From: Yersinia bercovieri ATCC 43970
GTDB taxonomy: Bacteria > Pseudomonadota > Gammaproteobacteria > Enterobacterales > Enterobacteriaceae
DNA: 64,000 bases
Assembly (NCBI RefSeq): GCF_013282745.1
Contig: NZ_CP054044.1
Location: forward strand, 2,666,001 to 2,730,000
Reading direction: 5' to 3'
Notes under the pieces: model-generated
Databases searched by the model: none
Told to the model about the DNA's origin: nothing
The model's input: only the letters and a program-made list of their open reading frames with translations
Program-made: the position numbers and the translations under genes
Part shown: one piece after another, positions 19,986 through 30,705 of the stretch
Layout: each line of letters begins with the position of its first letter
Numbering within the stretch: position 1 is the stretch's first letter

Positions 19986-21650
19986 TTATTTATAAGCGTC
20001 CTGATGGACACCTACCGCGCGACCTGATGGGTCATCCATATTTTTGAATGATTCATCCCATTCGATAGCTTTAGCTGATGAACACGCCACTGACGGGCCG
20101 CCAGGAACACACTCAGCCGCACTTGGCAGCGGGAACAGCTCTTCAAAAATTTCGCGATACAGATAACCCTCTTTTGACGATGGCGTGTTGTACGGGAAAC
20201 GGAAGTGAGCAGTTTCCATCTGTTGATCAGTGACTTGCTCAGCGGCTTTCTCTTTTAATGTGTCAATCCAGCTATACCCCACGCCATCGGAGAATTGCTC
20301 TTTCTGACGCCATGCAACGCTGTGTGGCAAATAGGATTCGAAACATTCACGCAGGACATGTTTTTCCATTTTGCCATTGCCGCACATTTTGTCCTGCGGG
20401 TTGATACGCATCGCAACATCGAGGAAGTTCTTATCCAGGAAGGGCACTCGGGCTTCAACGCCCCAGGCGGACATCGCTTTATTGGCGCGGGCGCAGTCAA
20501 ACATATGCAGGGCCAGCAACTTACGCACGGTCTCTTCATGCAACTCTTTGGCGTTTGGCGCTTTGTGGAAATAGAGGTAACCACCAAATACTTCGTCAGA
20601 ACCTTCGCCAGACAGCACCATTTTAATGCCCATCGCCTTGATTTTACGGGACATCAGATACATTGGTGTCGAGGCGCGGATCGTGGTGACGTCATAGGTT
20701 TCAATGTGATAAATCACATCACGAATTGCATCCAGACCTTCTTGCACGGTGAAATGAATTTCATGGTGCACAGTGCCTAAGTGGTTAGCGACTTCTTTCG
20801 CTGCACGCAAATCCGGTGAGCCAATCAAACCCACGGCGAAAGAGTGCAGTTGTGGCCACCAGGCTTCACTGCGTTCATCATCTTCGACTCGACGGGCAGC
20901 AAATTTTTTGGTGATAGCCGAGATAACGGAGGAGTCCAAGCCACCAGACAGCAGCACGCCATAAGGGACGTCAGACATCAGGTGACTTTTTACCGCGTCC
21001 TCTAATGCGTTAGCCAGTTGTACTTTATCGGTAACATTGTTTTTTACGTTATCGAAATCAAACCAGTCGCGATGATAATATTCGCGGATTTCGCCATCCT
21101 GGCTCCACAGATAGCTGCCCGCCGGGAACTCTTTGATGGTGCGGCAAACTGGAACCAGTGCTTTCATTTCAGAGGCGACATACATGTTGCCGTGTTCGTC
21201 GTGGCCCATATATAGCGGGATAATCCCCAGATGGTCACGGCCAATCAGGTAAGCGTCTTTTTCGGTATCGTATAAGACGAAAGCGAACATACCTTGCAGA
21301 TCATCAAGGAATTCAGGCCCTTTCTCCTGATACAGCGCCAAAATAACTTCACAATCTGAGCCAGTTTGGAATGCGTATCGGTCGCCATATTGCTGACGCA
21401 ATGCCTGATGGTTATAGATCTCACCGTTGACCGCCAGAATATGGGTGCACGCCTCATTAAGCAGAGGTTGGGCGCCGGTATTAACGTCAACAATGGATAG
21501 ACGTTCGTGAGCGAGAATTGCTTTATCATTTGCCCACACACCAGACCAGTCCGGTCCACGGTGGCGCATTAAACGTGACATTTCCAGCGCTTTTTTGCGC
21601 AGTTCAATGGGGTCGGTTTTAAGGTCGAGGACCCCGAAAATAGAACACAT
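19986..21650 (-). CDS. asnB: asparagine synthase B (glutamine-hydrolysing)
   Basis: Makes asparagine from aspartate, ATP and glutamine. The 554 residues equal the E. coli length. Cys2, the nucleophile of the class II glutaminase domain, follows the initiator Met (MCSIFGVLD). The synthetase domain has the pyrophosphate loop LSGGLDSS at about residues 232-240. It lies between nagD and the tRNA cluster as in E. coli. Confidence 0.97.
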   Translation of the reverse strand: MCSIFGVLDLKTDPIELRKKALEMSRLMRHRGPDWSGVWANDKAILAHERLSIVDVNTGAQPLLNEACTHILAVNGEIYNHQALRQQYGDRYAFQTGSDCEVILALYQEKGPEFLDDLQGMFAFVLYDTEKDAYLIGRDHLGIIPLYMGHDEHGNMYVASEMKALVPVCRTIKEFPAGSYLWSQDGEIREYYHRDWFDFDNVKNNVTDKVQLANALEDAVKSHLMSDVPYGVLLSGGLDSSVISAITKKFAARRVEDDERSEAWWPQLHSFAVGLIGSPDLRAAKEVANHLGTVHHEIHFTVQEGLDAIRDVIYHIETYDVTTIRASTPMYLMSRKIKAMGIKMVLSGEGSDEVFGGYLYFHKAPNAKELHEETVRKLLALHMFDCARANKAMSAWGVEARVPFLDKNFLDVAMRINPQDKMCGNGKMEKHVLRECFESYLPHSVAWRQKEQFSDGVGYSWIDTLKEKAAEQVTDQQMETAHFRFPYNTPSSKEGYLYREIFEELFPLPSAAECVPGGPSVACSSAKAIEWDESFKNMDDPSGRAVGVHQDAYK

Positions 21651-21985
21651 AATAATCTCCCTAACTTCTCTGCTTTGGCGGTGATGATGTTGAATTTGAG
21701 TCGTTCATCGCTGGAACTGTTGTGCGCACAGTTGCTTGTGATTGATGCAAGCTATGCCCCATGACGATGCAGTCATCCGAATAATATTAAGCTGTATGTC
21801 CTAAATAGATGCAAAAAACACGCCAATTTACTCTGCTACTGTTTTAGCGCAATAGCTGGCACGGCGGCGGTGTATACAAAGAAAATGCGCTAAAACAGGG
21901 AGAAATGGCAAGAAACTTTGGTGCATTGCACTAAAAAAGGGAGTGAGAGGCAAAAGGGCGTGGCGGCCATCGCCGCCAGCAGGGA
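21651..21985. other. asnB / nagD intergenic region
   Basis: This 335-bp gap upstream of asnB and downstream of nagD contains a perfect 12-bp inverted repeat (CTGTTTTAGCGC at 21839-21850, GCGCTAAAACAG at 21887-21898, 36 bp apart). It also has a near-palindrome GTGCATTGCAC around 21922. It should hold the asnB promoter; no gene was recognised. Confidence 0.55.
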
Positions 21986-22738
21986 TTAGATAATATCGAT
22001 TTCGGCAACAGAAGGGTAAACGTAACTCGGGCGGAATGGCATGGCTTCGATATCTGGCAAGGTTGAAACACCGGACAGAACCAAAATCGTCTCAAGACCC
22101 GCCTGGAAACCCGCCAGAATATCAGTGCGCAAGTTATCACCCACAATAACGGTGCTTTCTGAATGTGCTTGCATTTTATTCAGTGCGGCGCGGATGATCC
22201 ACGGGCTAGGTTTACCAACATAAAATGGCTTGCGACCAGAGATCTTCTCAATCGGGGCGCAGAGCGCACCACAGGCTGGCGCGAAACCGTGGCCGTGGCT
22301 ATCTGGGTTGGTGGCAATAAAGCGTGCGCCATTGGCGACAAAATAGGCGGCTTTATGCATCATATCCCAGTTATAAGAGCGAGTTTCACCGACAATCACA
22401 AAATCTGGATTGATGTCCGTGATGGTAAAGCCCGCTTTATACAATTCGTGAACTAATGCCCCTTCGCCAACGACATAGGCTTTTTTACCATCCTGACGGC
22501 GCAGGAAATCAGCAGTGGCCATGGCTGAGGTGTAAAACGCACTTTCCGGCACATCAAGCCCTGCGGTGATAAAACGGTTAGCCAGGTCTTGTGCGGTTTG
22601 TGATGGGTAGTTGGTTAGGATAACTAGTGGCATTCCGGCATTTTGTACGCGAGCCAAAAAATCATTGGCCCCGGCTATCGCTTTATTGTCATGCAGCAAC
22701 ACACCATCGATATCACATATAACGCTTTTAATTGTCAT
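21986..22738 (-). CDS. nagD: ribonucleotide monophosphatase NagD
   Basis: HAD-superfamily (type IIA) phosphatase with preference for UMP and GMP; its exact link to amino-sugar use is unclear. The 250 residues begin with the catalytic DIDGVLLHDN, with motif II VILTNYPS and C-terminal motif IVGDNLRTDI. It is the last gene of nagBACD. Confidence 0.95.
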   Translation of the reverse strand: MTIKSVICDIDGVLLHDNKAIAGANDFLARVQNAGMPLVILTNYPSQTAQDLANRFITAGLDVPESAFYTSAMATADFLRRQDGKKAYVVGEGALVHELYKAGFTITDINPDFVIVGETRSYNWDMMHKAAYFVANGARFIATNPDSHGHGFAPACGALCAPIEKISGRKPFYVGKPSPWIIRAALNKMQAHSESTVIVGDNLRTDILAGFQAGLETILVLSGVSTLPDIEAMPFRPSYVYPSVAEIDII

Positions 22739-22824
22739 TGTTTAACTTACTCTTTTAGCGCGGTAATGAGTCACTATAACATGGTCGATTAGGGGATCGA
22801 CCATGCAACTTCCTTATCAGCGGG

Positions 22825-24045
22825 TTAGTTTTCTAACAAGCGCTGCAACAAGACACCATTCAACATGGCGCGCTTCGCCAGAGCAAAAGCACCGATTGCG
22901 GATTGATGGTCAAGTTGCGAGGTGACTATCGGTAGATTGTGGCGGAAGTTTTTCAGCACTTGCGTGTTAATACAGCCCTGAATGGCAGGAAGCAGAATTT
23001 TGTCGGCTTCGATGATTTCACCAGCAATCACGACTTTTTGCGGATTAAATAGGTTGATGGCGATAGAGATGGCTTTGCCCAGATAGCGACCCACATGCTC
23101 AATCACTTCACTGGCCAGTAAATCACCCCGATTAGCCGCTTTGCAAATAGCACCAATATGACAATCATCCAGTGTTAACTTACTTGGATAGCCCTGTGTG
23201 AGCAGGTGACGCACACGGTTTTCAATTGCCGCATTGGAGGCGACGGTTTCCAGACAACCAAAGTTGCCGCAATAACAGCGCTCACCCAGGGGGTCTATCT
23301 GGATATGGCCGATCTCCCCCACGTTGCCGTTGCTGCCTAAGAAGATCTGGCTGTTGACGATAATCCCAGCTCCGGTTCCTCGGTGCAGGCGAACCAATAT
23401 GGAGTCTTCGCAGTCACGGGTTGCACCAAAATAGTGCTCGGCCAGTGCCAGGCTGCGAATGTCATGACCCACAAAGCTGGTGACATTGAACCGTTTTTGC
23501 AGATTTTCGACTAATGGCCAGTTGCTGACACTGATATGGGGCATATAGCGCACGATGCCTTTGCTTGGCTCGACTAGCCCAGGGAGGATGACGGCAATGG
23601 CGATCAGTTCACGTAATTTGCGCTGATAAGCTTCAATAAACTGGCTGATGATATTGAACAGTGCATGTTCCAGTGTTTCTTGCGTGCGTTCGGGCAACGA
23701 ATAGTGCTCTTCACCCAGTGACTTGCCGCTCATATCAAACAGGGTAATGGTGGCATCATGGCGGCCAAGACGGACGGCAATGGTATGGAACTGACGGTTT
23801 TCTGTGACGATGGATATAGCGCGGCGACCACCGGTGGAGGCTTGCTGATCGACCTCTTTGATCAGCCCGCGCTCCAACAGTTGGCGGGTAATTTTGGTGA
23901 CACTGGCGGGGGCTAGCTGGCTGAGATCGGCAATCTGAATGCGCGAAATCGGGCCTTGCTGATCAATAAGCCGATAAACTACGGCACCATTGAGTTGCTT
24001 CACAAGATCCACATTACCAATTTGTGACTGTCCGCCGGTGCTCAT
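22825..24045 (-). CDS. nagC: DNA-binding transcriptional regulator NagC
   Basis: ROK-family repressor of the nag and chi genes, released by GlcNAc-6-phosphate. The 406 residues have an N-terminal winged helix (about 10-75) and a ROK sugar-binding domain with the zinc-binding CYCGNFGCLE. The ATG at 24045 matches the E. coli start; the TTG just upstream is ignored. It lies 16 nt after nagA. Operators for it are visible at nagB/nagE and chiP in this window. Confidence 0.96.
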   Translation of the reverse strand: MSTGGQSQIGNVDLVKQLNGAVVYRLIDQQGPISRIQIADLSQLAPASVTKITRQLLERGLIKEVDQQASTGGRRAISIVTENRQFHTIAVRLGRHDATITLFDMSGKSLGEEHYSLPERTQETLEHALFNIISQFIEAYQRKLRELIAIAVILPGLVEPSKGIVRYMPHISVSNWPLVENLQKRFNVTSFVGHDIRSLALAEHYFGATRDCEDSILVRLHRGTGAGIIVNSQIFLGSNGNVGEIGHIQIDPLGERCYCGNFGCLETVASNAAIENRVRHLLTQGYPSKLTLDDCHIGAICKAANRGDLLASEVIEHVGRYLGKAISIAINLFNPQKVVIAGEIIEADKILLPAIQGCINTQVLKNFRHNLPIVTSQLDHQSAIGAFALAKRAMLNGVLLQRLLEN

Positions 24046-24061
24046 CAATAAAATTACTCGC

Positions 24062-25207
24062 TTATTTTAAAACCTCGTTACCGTTAACGATGGTTTTAGT
24101 GATTTTATAATCGCGGGTAAAGGCAGTCAGGTTGGCTACTTTGCCGACTTCAATACTTCCTAACTGCTTATCCACGCCAATGGCGCGGGCCGCATAAAGT
24201 GTCGCCATGCGCAATGTTTCATCTAGCGCGATGCCAACATGCTCAACACTATTTCGAACCGCTTCGATCATCGTCAGTGCCGAACCGCTTAGTGTGCCAT
24301 TCTCATCCACACATAAGCCATCGCGATAGTATATTGTTTTACCAGCAAAAATAAATTGATCAATTTCAGCTCCTGCCGGCGCGGTGGCATCGGTGACCAG
24401 AACCAGCTTGTCACCTTTCAGCTGTTTTGCGCTACGGATATTGGCCCAATCAACATGCAGACCATCCGCGATAACGCCAGTATAAACCTCAGGCGTATCA
24501 AAAATTGCCCCGATCAAACCTGGCTCACGCCCCGTAATGTACGGCATTGCGTTATAAAGGTGCGTCGCAAAGCGGATACCGGCGGCGAACCCTTTACGGG
24601 CCTGTTTATAGGTGGCATTTGAGTGACCCGCAGAAACTAAAATGCCCGCTTCTGTTAGCTGTTGAATATATTTTGCATCAACCATTTCTGGTGCCAGAGT
24701 GAGTTTGGTAATCACATCAGCATTGGCACAGAGATAATCAATCATTTCGGCGCTAGGTTTACGGATAAACGCCGGATTGTGGGTGCCTTTCTTCAACGGG
24801 TTAAGATACGGCCCTTCCAGATGCAGGCCCAGTGCTTGATGCTGGTTTTTTTGCAGGTATGAGCGCATGACATCAACGCCGTGCTTCATAAATTCATCAC
24901 TGCAAGTAATCAGTGTTGGCAGGAAGCTGGTGCAACCTGATTTTTCATTAGCGCGCTGCATGATATCCAGCGTCTCTTCTGAGATGGCCTCAAGAGAGTC
25001 ATTGAATTGCACGCCGCCGCAACCATTCAACTGAACATCAATAAAACCGGGGGCCAGAATGGCACCACCCAAATCGCGTATCTCAATACCAGCCGGAAGT
25101 TCATCGACAGGACAGATACGTTCGATCAATCCATCAGCCACGACTACAGCATGATTATCCAATACTTCATGGCTGGTATAAATACGGCCGTGAGTTAAAG
25201 CGTACAT
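24062..25207 (-). CDS. nagA: N-acetylglucosamine-6-phosphate deacetylase
   Basis: Removes the acetyl group from GlcNAc-6-P, giving glucosamine-6-P for NagB. The 381 residues from the ATG at 25207 match the family length. The metal-dependent amidohydrolase features are visible: [16 protein letters not shown], and the catalytic aspartate in [11 protein letters not shown] longer frame to 25261 overlaps nagB and is unlikely. It starts 19 nt after nagB. Confidence 0.96.
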   Translation of the reverse strand: MYALTHGRIYTSHEVLDNHAVVVADGLIERICPVDELPAGIEIRDLGGAILAPGFIDVQLNGCGGVQFNDSLEAISEETLDIMQRANEKSGCTSFLPTLITCSDEFMKHGVDVMRSYLQKNQHQALGLHLEGPYLNPLKKGTHNPAFIRKPSAEMIDYLCANADVITKLTLAPEMVDAKYIQQLTEAGILVSAGHSNATYKQARKGFAAGIRFATHLYNAMPYITGREPGLIGAIFDTPEVYTGVIADGLHVDWANIRSAKQLKGDKLVLVTDATAPAGAEIDQFIFAGKTIYYRDGLCVDENGTLSGSALTMIEAVRNSVEHVGIALDETLRMATLYAARAIGVDKQLGSIEVGKVANLTAFTRDYKITKTIVNGNEVLK

Positions 25208-25226
25208 CTTAGCCCCCTGATAACGA

Positions 25227-26027
25227 TTAAAGATCTTTGATGTTTTCAGCTTCCAATTCATGGAAGTATTTTACAGTCTTAACTTTCAATTCCATAGTGG
25301 AAGGTTCGTCACACACCATGATGGCCTTGGCATGCAGTTGCAGGCAACTGATGGTCCACATGTGGTTAATGCTACCTTCAACAGCGGCTTGTAGCGCTTG
25401 AGCTTTACCGTGGCCGGTCACCAGAATCATCACCTCTTCCGCATCCAGCAATGTACCCACACCCACTGTAAGTGCATATTTAGGCACGAGATTTGCATCA
25501 CCACCAAAGAAGCGTGAGTTAGCGATGCGGGTTTCTTGCGTCAGAGTTTTGATACGGGTGCGGGAAGCCAGAGAGGAGGCGGGTTCATTAAAGGCGATAT
25601 GGCCGTCAACGCCGACACCCCCCATAAACAGGTTGATTTTGCCGTAAGACTTAATTTTCGCTTCGTAACGACGGCACTCTTCATCGATATCCGGCGCGTT
25701 ACCATTCAACAAGTTAATGTTTTCGGCAGGGATATCAACATGATCGAAGAAGTTAGTGTGCATAAAGGTGTAGTAGCTTTCCGGGTGCTCTTGCGGCAAG
25801 CCGACATACTCATCCATGTTGAACGTAACAACATTTTTGAAGCTGACTTCGCCGGCTTTATGCATCGCGACCAAGTGTTTGTAAGCTTCCATCGGTGTAC
25901 CACCGGTTGGCAGACCCAAAACAAACGGGCGCTCAGCAGTTGGTTTGAACGCATTAATACGGTTAACTATATGACGTGCTGCCCATTTACCAACTTCTGT
26001 GGTGTTTTTCAGTGGGATAAGTCTCAT
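25227..26027 (-). CDS. nagB: glucosamine-6-phosphate deaminase
   Basis: Converts glucosamine-6-P to fructose-6-P and ammonia, feeding glycolysis; the E. coli enzyme is a hexamer activated by GlcNAc-6-P. The 266 residues contain LGLPTGGTP, the catalytic region FNMDEYVGL, and [14 protein letters not shown]. First gene of nagBACD, divergent from nagE across a shared regulatory region. Confidence 0.97.
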   Translation of the reverse strand: MRLIPLKNTTEVGKWAARHIVNRINAFKPTAERPFVLGLPTGGTPMEAYKHLVAMHKAGEVSFKNVVTFNMDEYVGLPQEHPESYYTFMHTNFFDHVDIPAENINLLNGNAPDIDEECRRYEAKIKSYGKINLFMGGVGVDGHIAFNEPASSLASRTRIKTLTQETRIANSRFFGGDANLVPKYALTVGVGTLLDAEEVMILVTGHGKAQALQAAVEGSINHMWTISCLQLHAKAIMVCDEPSTMELKVKTVKYFHELEAENIKDL

Positions 26028-26130
26028 CGTGCACCTCTTAGGATTGCTAATAGTGGCTATACTCTACGCGGTTTGAGTCATCCAGCTAAGCGTAACTCAG
26101 ATTTTGACTCATGCGCTGGTACAATGCTTT

Positions 26131-26156
26131 GTTCATTTTTCGAATGATAAAATAAG
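26131..26156 (-). promoter_or_regulatory. NagC operator on the nagB side
   Basis: On the minus strand the site reads CTTATTTTATCATTCGAAAA, nearly the same as the E. coli nagB operator. It lies about 105 bp before nagB. With the nagE-side site about 95 bp away, it fits the known NagC looping arrangement. Confidence 0.8.
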
Positions 26157-26198
26157 TTTTGTATCCTGGCTAGTGTATTGATGCTTTTTCACTGGTTT

Positions 26199-26218
26199 TT
26201 GGTGACATTTATCACAAA
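26199..26218. promoter_or_regulatory. CRP site between nagB and nagE
   Basis: TGGTGACATTTATCACAA closely matches the CRP consensus TGTGA-N6-TCACA and sits between the two NagC operators. This is where the E. coli nagE-nagB region has its CRP site, so catabolite activation of both directions is expected. Confidence 0.75.
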
Positions 26219-26226
26219 ATAGGGGG

Positions 26227-26250
26227 TTTTAATTTGCGTTACGAAATAAT
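26227..26250 (+). promoter_or_regulatory. NagC operator on the nagE side
   Basis: TTTAATTTGCGTTACGAAAT resembles the strong NagC operator of E. coli nagE (core TTGCGNNNCGAA). It lies about 130 bp before nagE. Confidence 0.8.
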
Positions 26251-26351
26251 TTTTTTACACTCCACAATGAGTCATACATGCGGTGAATAAATAAAAGTGT
26301 GCAATGCGTTTTTCTAAAAGGTAGTGAGTAAAAATAAATAAACTACTTAAA

Positions 26352-26367
26352 GGGTCCGATATCGGAC
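26352..26367. promoter_or_regulatory. perfect palindrome in the nagE leader
   Basis: GTCCGATATCGGAC is a perfect 14-bp palindrome just before the AGGGGGA ribosome binding site of nagE. It could be a protein site or a small RNA hairpin near the start; no known regulator is assigned. Confidence 0.4.
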
Positions 26368-26381
26368 GAATAGGGGGAAAA

Positions 26382-28415
26382 GTGAATATTCTTAGTTACT
26401 TGCAAAAAGTAGGCCGGGCTTTGATGGTCCCTGTGGCCACGCTGCCTGCGGCTGCAATATTGATGGGTGTTGGTTATTGGATCGACCCCGTTAGCTGGGG
26501 GGGTGATAATGCGCTAGCAGCATTATTTATCAAATCCGGTGCCGCGATTATCGACAACATGTCCGTGCTGTTCGCCATTGGTGTGGCTTACGGTATGTCA
26601 AAAGACAAAGATGGTGCTGCTGCACTGACCGGCTTTGTCGGCTTCCTGGTCTTAACCACGCTGTGTTCGCCAGCTGCGGTTTCGATGATTCAAAAGATCC
26701 CGGTTGATCAGGTTCCAGCAGCCTTCGGCAAAATCAACAACCAGTTTGTGGGTATCCTGGTAGGTATCATCTCCGCTGAGTTGTACAACCGCTTTAGCAG
26801 CGTTGAGTTACCAAAAGCGCTCTCCTTCTTCAGTGGCCGCCGTCTGGTTCCGATTCTGACCTCTTTCTTGATGATTGTTGTCGCTTTCATCCTGATGTAC
26901 GTTTGGCCGCTGATTTATAACGCATTGGTGACCTTCGGCGAATACATCAAAGATATGGGTTCTGTGGGCGCGGGTATCTATGCCTTCTTCAACCGTTTAT
27001 TGATTCCCGTCGGCCTGCATCATGCCCTGAACTCGGTGTTCTGGTTTGACGTTGCCGGTATTAACGATATTCCTAACTTCCTGGGTGGCCAACAGTCTAT
27101 CGACGCCGGTAAAGCGGTAGTGGGTATCACTGGTCGTTATCAGGCCGGTTTCTTCCCAATCATGATGTTTGGTTTACCGGGTGCGGCATTGGCGATTTAT
27201 CACTGCGCACGTCCGGAAAATAGAGCGAAAGTGGCAGGTATCATGCTGGCGGGGGCGTTTGCCGCCTTCTTCACCGGTATCACTGAACCACTTGAGTTCT
27301 CCTTCATGTTCGTTGCACCAGTGCTGTACTTCATCCACGCCGTGCTGACCGGCATCTCCGTGTTCATCGCTGCGAGTATGCATTGGATCGCGGGCTTTGG
27401 TTTCAGCGCCGGTTTGGTGGATATGGTGCTCTCATCCCGTAACCCGCTGGCGACACACTGGTACATGCTGATCCCACAAGGTTTGGTGTTCTTCGCCATT
27501 TACTACGTGGTGTTCCGTTTCACTATCCAGAAATTCAACTTGCTGACACCAGGCCGTGAACTGGCGGTTGAGGGTAGCGAGGAGGATGGTTATGACGTGA
27601 ATGTAAATAACACGCCTGCGGTTAACGAAAGTGAAATCAATGGCCTGGCTCGTCGCTATATCGGTGCTATTGGTGGTTCAGATAACCTGACTGGCATCGA
27701 CGCCTGTATTACTCGCCTGCGTTTGAACGTGAAAGACTCTGCATTGGTTAATGACAATGTGGCGAAGCGTTTAGGGGCGTCAGGTGTGATTCGTCTGAAT
27801 AAACAGAGTGTGCAAGTGATTGTCGGTACTCGTGCGGAACTGATTGCTTCAGCCATGCGTGCCGTGTTAGCGGGTGGCCCGGTTCCTGCGGCAAGCAGCA
27901 CTGCTGCACCTGCTGCGGCCCAGCCTCAGGCGGTCATTAACAGCGCGAAAACCGCTTCATTAGTCTTGGTTTCGCCTATTACCGGTGAGGTGGTGGCATT
28001 GGAACAGGTTCCTGATGAAGCCTTCGCCAGTAAAGCTGTGGGTGAGGGTGTTGCCATCCGTCCTACCGATAAAATGGTGGTTTCTCCGGCCAACGGCACC
28101 ATCGTTAAAATCTTCAATACTGACCATGCCTTCTGTCTGGAGACTGAAACCGGCGCTGAAATTGTGGTTCATATCGGGATTGATACGGTGAAACTCAATG
28201 GTCAGGGCTTTGCCCGCCTGGTTGAAGAGGGTGCCACTGTGGTTGCCGGTCAGCCAGTGCTGGAGCTGGATCTGGCTTACCTGAATGCCAATGCGCGCTC
28301 AATGATTAGCCCAGTTGTGGTTAGCAATATTGATGATTACGCCGGTATCTCGCTTCTGGCAGGTGACACTGTGGTCGCCGGTCAAAGCCAATTGTTTGAG
28401 ATTCGTGGCAAATAA
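26382..28415 (+). CDS. nagE: N-acetylglucosamine-specific PTS transporter subunit IICBA
   Basis: Imports and phosphorylates GlcNAc to GlcNAc-6-P at the inner membrane. The 677 residues form a three-domain fusion: EIIC membrane domain (about 1-370), EIIB with phospho-accepting Cys442 (GIDACITRLRL), an alanine/proline-rich linker (about 508-525), and EIIA with His597 (VVHIGIDTVKL). The linker makes it somewhat longer than the E. coli protein (648). The start is GTG at 26382. It is divergent from nagBACD and supplies NagA's substrate and NagC's inducer. Confidence 0.96.
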   Translation: MNILSYLQKVGRALMVPVATLPAAAILMGVGYWIDPVSWGGDNALAALFIKSGAAIIDNMSVLFAIGVAYGMSKDKDGAAALTGFVGFLVLTTLCSPAAVSMIQKIPVDQVPAAFGKINNQFVGILVGIISAELYNRFSSVELPKALSFFSGRRLVPILTSFLMIVVAFILMYVWPLIYNALVTFGEYIKDMGSVGAGIYAFFNRLLIPVGLHHALNSVFWFDVAGINDIPNFLGGQQSIDAGKAVVGITGRYQAGFFPIMMFGLPGAALAIYHCARPENRAKVAGIMLAGAFAAFFTGITEPLEFSFMFVAPVLYFIHAVLTGISVFIAASMHWIAGFGFSAGLVDMVLSSRNPLATHWYMLIPQGLVFFAIYYVVFRFTIQKFNLLTPGRELAVEGSEEDGYDVNVNNTPAVNESEINGLARRYIGAIGGSDNLTGIDACITRLRLNVKDSALVNDNVAKRLGASGVIRLNKQSVQVIVGTRAELIASAMRAVLAGGPVPAASSTAAPAAAQPQAVINSAKTASLVLVSPITGEVVALEQVPDEAFASKAVGEGVAIRPTDKMVVSPANGTIVKIFNTDHAFCLETETGAEIVVHIGIDTVKLNGQGFARLVEEGATVVAGQPVLELDLAYLNANARSMISPVVVSNIDDYAGISLLAGDTVVAGQSQLFEIRGK

Positions 28416-28472
28416 TCAGTTCACCGGAGTGCTGAACTCCTGAGCACCTGACCTAAGTTTTCATCAAAGCAG

Positions 28473-28502
28473 CGGGAAGAGAGCAATCTCTTCCCGTTTT
28501 TT
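28473..28502 (+). terminator. nagE terminator
   Basis: CGGGAAGAGA pairs with TCTCTTCCCG around a short loop and is followed by six Ts: a strong intrinsic terminator 57 bp after the nagE stop. Confidence 0.9.
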
Positions 28503-28595
28503 GTTTTGTTTGCGGTAACAAACGGTTGTTTCCGGGCCGGGCTTGTTGGATTATATGCGGTTATATTTGTTGCGTTTGCATTGAGGAATAGAACA

Positions 28596-30263
28596 ATGAG
28601 TGAGGCAGAAGCCCGCCCGAGTAATTTTATCCGTCAGATCATTGACGAAGATTTAGCCAGCGGCAAACACACGTCGGTTCATACCCGCTTCCCGCCGGAG
28701 CCAAACGGCTACCTGCATATTGGTCATGCGAAATCCATTTGCCTGAATTTTGGCATCGCACAAGATTATAACGGCCAATGCAATCTGCGTTTTGACGACA
28801 CCAACCCGGTGAAAGAGGACGTCGAATTCGTTGAATCTATTAAGCGCGACGTAGAGTGGCTAGGTTTCACCTGGAGCGGTGATGTACGTTACTCCTCAGA
28901 CTATTTTGATCAACTGTACCAGTACGCAATAGAGCTGATTAACAAGGGTCTGGCCTATGTGGATGAGTTAACAGCTGAGCAGATGCGCGAATATCGCGGC
29001 ACACTGACTGCGCCGGGTAAAAATAGCCCGTATCGTGACCGCAGTGTGGAAGAGAACCTGGCGCTGTTTGAAAAAATGCGTGCTGGCGGCTTTGCTGAAG
29101 GCACCGCGTGTCTGCGTGCCAAAATCGACATGGCGTCACCTTTTATTGTGATGCGTGATCCGGTGCTGTATCGCATTAAATTTGCTGAACACCACCAGTC
29201 GGGTAACAAGTGGTGCATCTACCCGATGTATGACTTTACCCATTGCATTTCTGATGCGATTGAAGGGATCACCCATTCACTCTGTACGTTGGAGTTCCAG
29301 GATAACCGCCGCTTGTATGATTGGGTGCTGGATAATATCTCCATTGAGTGCCATCCGCGCCAATATGAGTTCTCCCGCCTGAATCTCGAATACGCCATTA
29401 TGTCTAAGCGCAAGCTGAACCAACTGGTGACAGAGAAGGTTGTAGAGGGCTGGGATGACCCACGTATGCCGACTATTTCTGGCTTGCGTCGCCGTGGCTA
29501 CACCGCAGCCTCTATCCGCGAATTCTGCCGCCGTATTGGTGTGACCAAGCAGGATAACAACGTTGAAATGATGTCACTGGAGTCATGTATCCGTGATGAT
29601 CTGAACGAAAATGCTCCACGGGCTATGGCGGTTCTTGATCCGATCAAAGTGATTATCGAAAACCGTGCGGCTGGTGAAGAGTGGTTGACGATGCCAAATC
29701 ATCCGAATAATCCGGATATGGGCACCCGTCAGGTTCCATTTGATAGCGAGATTTATATTGATCGCGCTGACTTCCGCGAAGAGGCGAATAAGCAATATAA
29801 GCGCTTGGTACTGGGCAAAGAAGTGCGCCTGCGCAATGCTTACGTGATTAAAGCTGAACGTGTCGAGAAGGACGCTGAAGGTAATGTTACGACGCTTTAT
29901 TGCAGCTATGACGCCGAAACATTAAATAAAGATCCCGCAGATGGCCGTAAAGTGAAGGGCGTTATTCACTGGGTTTCGGTTAAACATGCCTTGCCTGCGG
30001 AAATTCGTTTATACGACCGTTTGTTTAGTGTACCAAACCCGGCAGCCGCAGAAGATTTTCTGTCGACGATTAACCCAGAGTCTTTGGTTATCCGTCAGGG
30101 CTTCGTTGAGCCAAGCCTGGCGAGTGCTGTGCCAGAGAAAACCTATCAGTTTGAACGTGAAGGTTATTTCTGTGCTGATAGCCGCTACTCCCGCCCTGAT
30201 GCGCTGGTCTTTAACCGCACAGTAGGTTTGCGTGATACCTGGGCTGCCAAGGCGACAAACTAA
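28596..30263 (+). CDS. glnS: glutamine--tRNA ligase
   Basis: Class I synthetase that charges tRNA-Gln; several of its substrate tRNA genes lie at 18.9-19.3 kb. From the ATG at 28596 the protein has 555 residues. The HIGH motif is HIGHAKS and the KMSKS equivalent is IMSKRKL; the anticodon-binding beta-barrels form the C-terminal half. An open frame extends upstream to 28506, but [11 protein letters not shown] matches E. coli and has a GAGGAA site. Confidence 0.97.
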   Translation: MSEAEARPSNFIRQIIDEDLASGKHTSVHTRFPPEPNGYLHIGHAKSICLNFGIAQDYNGQCNLRFDDTNPVKEDVEFVESIKRDVEWLGFTWSGDVRYSSDYFDQLYQYAIELINKGLAYVDELTAEQMREYRGTLTAPGKNSPYRDRSVEENLALFEKMRAGGFAEGTACLRAKIDMASPFIVMRDPVLYRIKFAEHHQSGNKWCIYPMYDFTHCISDAIEGITHSLCTLEFQDNRRLYDWVLDNISIECHPRQYEFSRLNLEYAIMSKRKLNQLVTEKVVEGWDDPRMPTISGLRRRGYTAASIREFCRRIGVTKQDNNVEMMSLESCIRDDLNENAPRAMAVLDPIKVIIENRAAGEEWLTMPNHPNNPDMGTRQVPFDSEIYIDRADFREEANKQYKRLVLGKEVRLRNAYVIKAERVEKDAEGNVTTLYCSYDAETLNKDPADGRKVKGVIHWVSVKHALPAEIRLYDRLFSVPNPAAAEDFLSTINPESLVIRQGFVEPSLASAVPEKTYQFEREGYFCADSRYSRPDALVFNRTVGLRDTWAAKATN

Positions 30264-30290
30264 GCTTTAGCAATCAGATTCAACTTAATT

Positions 30291-30316
30291 GGCGTGGCTA
30301 AGTCCACGCCTTTTTT
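30291..30316 (+). terminator. glnS terminator
   Basis: GGCGTGG and CCACGCC form a stem around CTAAGT, followed by six Ts, 28 bp after the glnS stop. Confidence 0.9.
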
Positions 30317-30682
30317 ATGCTTAAAAATACCCTTTGTTTTGTTTATTAAACATTAGACCCGCCTATTCAATTTCCTCTTTTCTGCATTTTCTTTTGGTCA
30401 ATATCGACTGATTACCCTCTTTGCACATGATGACGTGGCGATCTGTAAGTCTTTCTTAAATATTCGCTTTACAAATTAACCAGGGAAATAATGTGATTTT
30501 CCACTGGAATATTCCGTGTTTTATTGTATTTGCTGAAACCATTCAAGATGTCAATGAGAGACGATTTTTGAGTTCACTGAGAAGCTTATGCATTGTTTTT
30601 AAAGCTTTTGTGAGTTCTGTAATATTTTTTCACAGTTATGTGCTCGTTGTCATACTTTGAATAATTATTGACTTTTTTAATT

Positions 30683-30705
30683 GATAATTCGCGTCGCGAA
30701 AAATA
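30683..30705 (+). promoter_or_regulatory. NagC operator of chiP
   Basis: GATAATTCGCGTCGCGAAAA matches the NagC operator pattern (TTCGCGNNNCGAAAA with A/T flanks). It lies about 190 bp before chiP. NagC represses chiP in E. coli, so this would put chitin-oligosaccharide entry under the same inducer as nagBACD and nagE. Confidence 0.7.

Noticed and set aside
28506..28595. N-terminal extension of GlnS by 30 residues
   Set aside because: The open frame overlaps the nagE terminator tail and promoter region; the ATG at 28596 has a GAGGAA site and fits the family.
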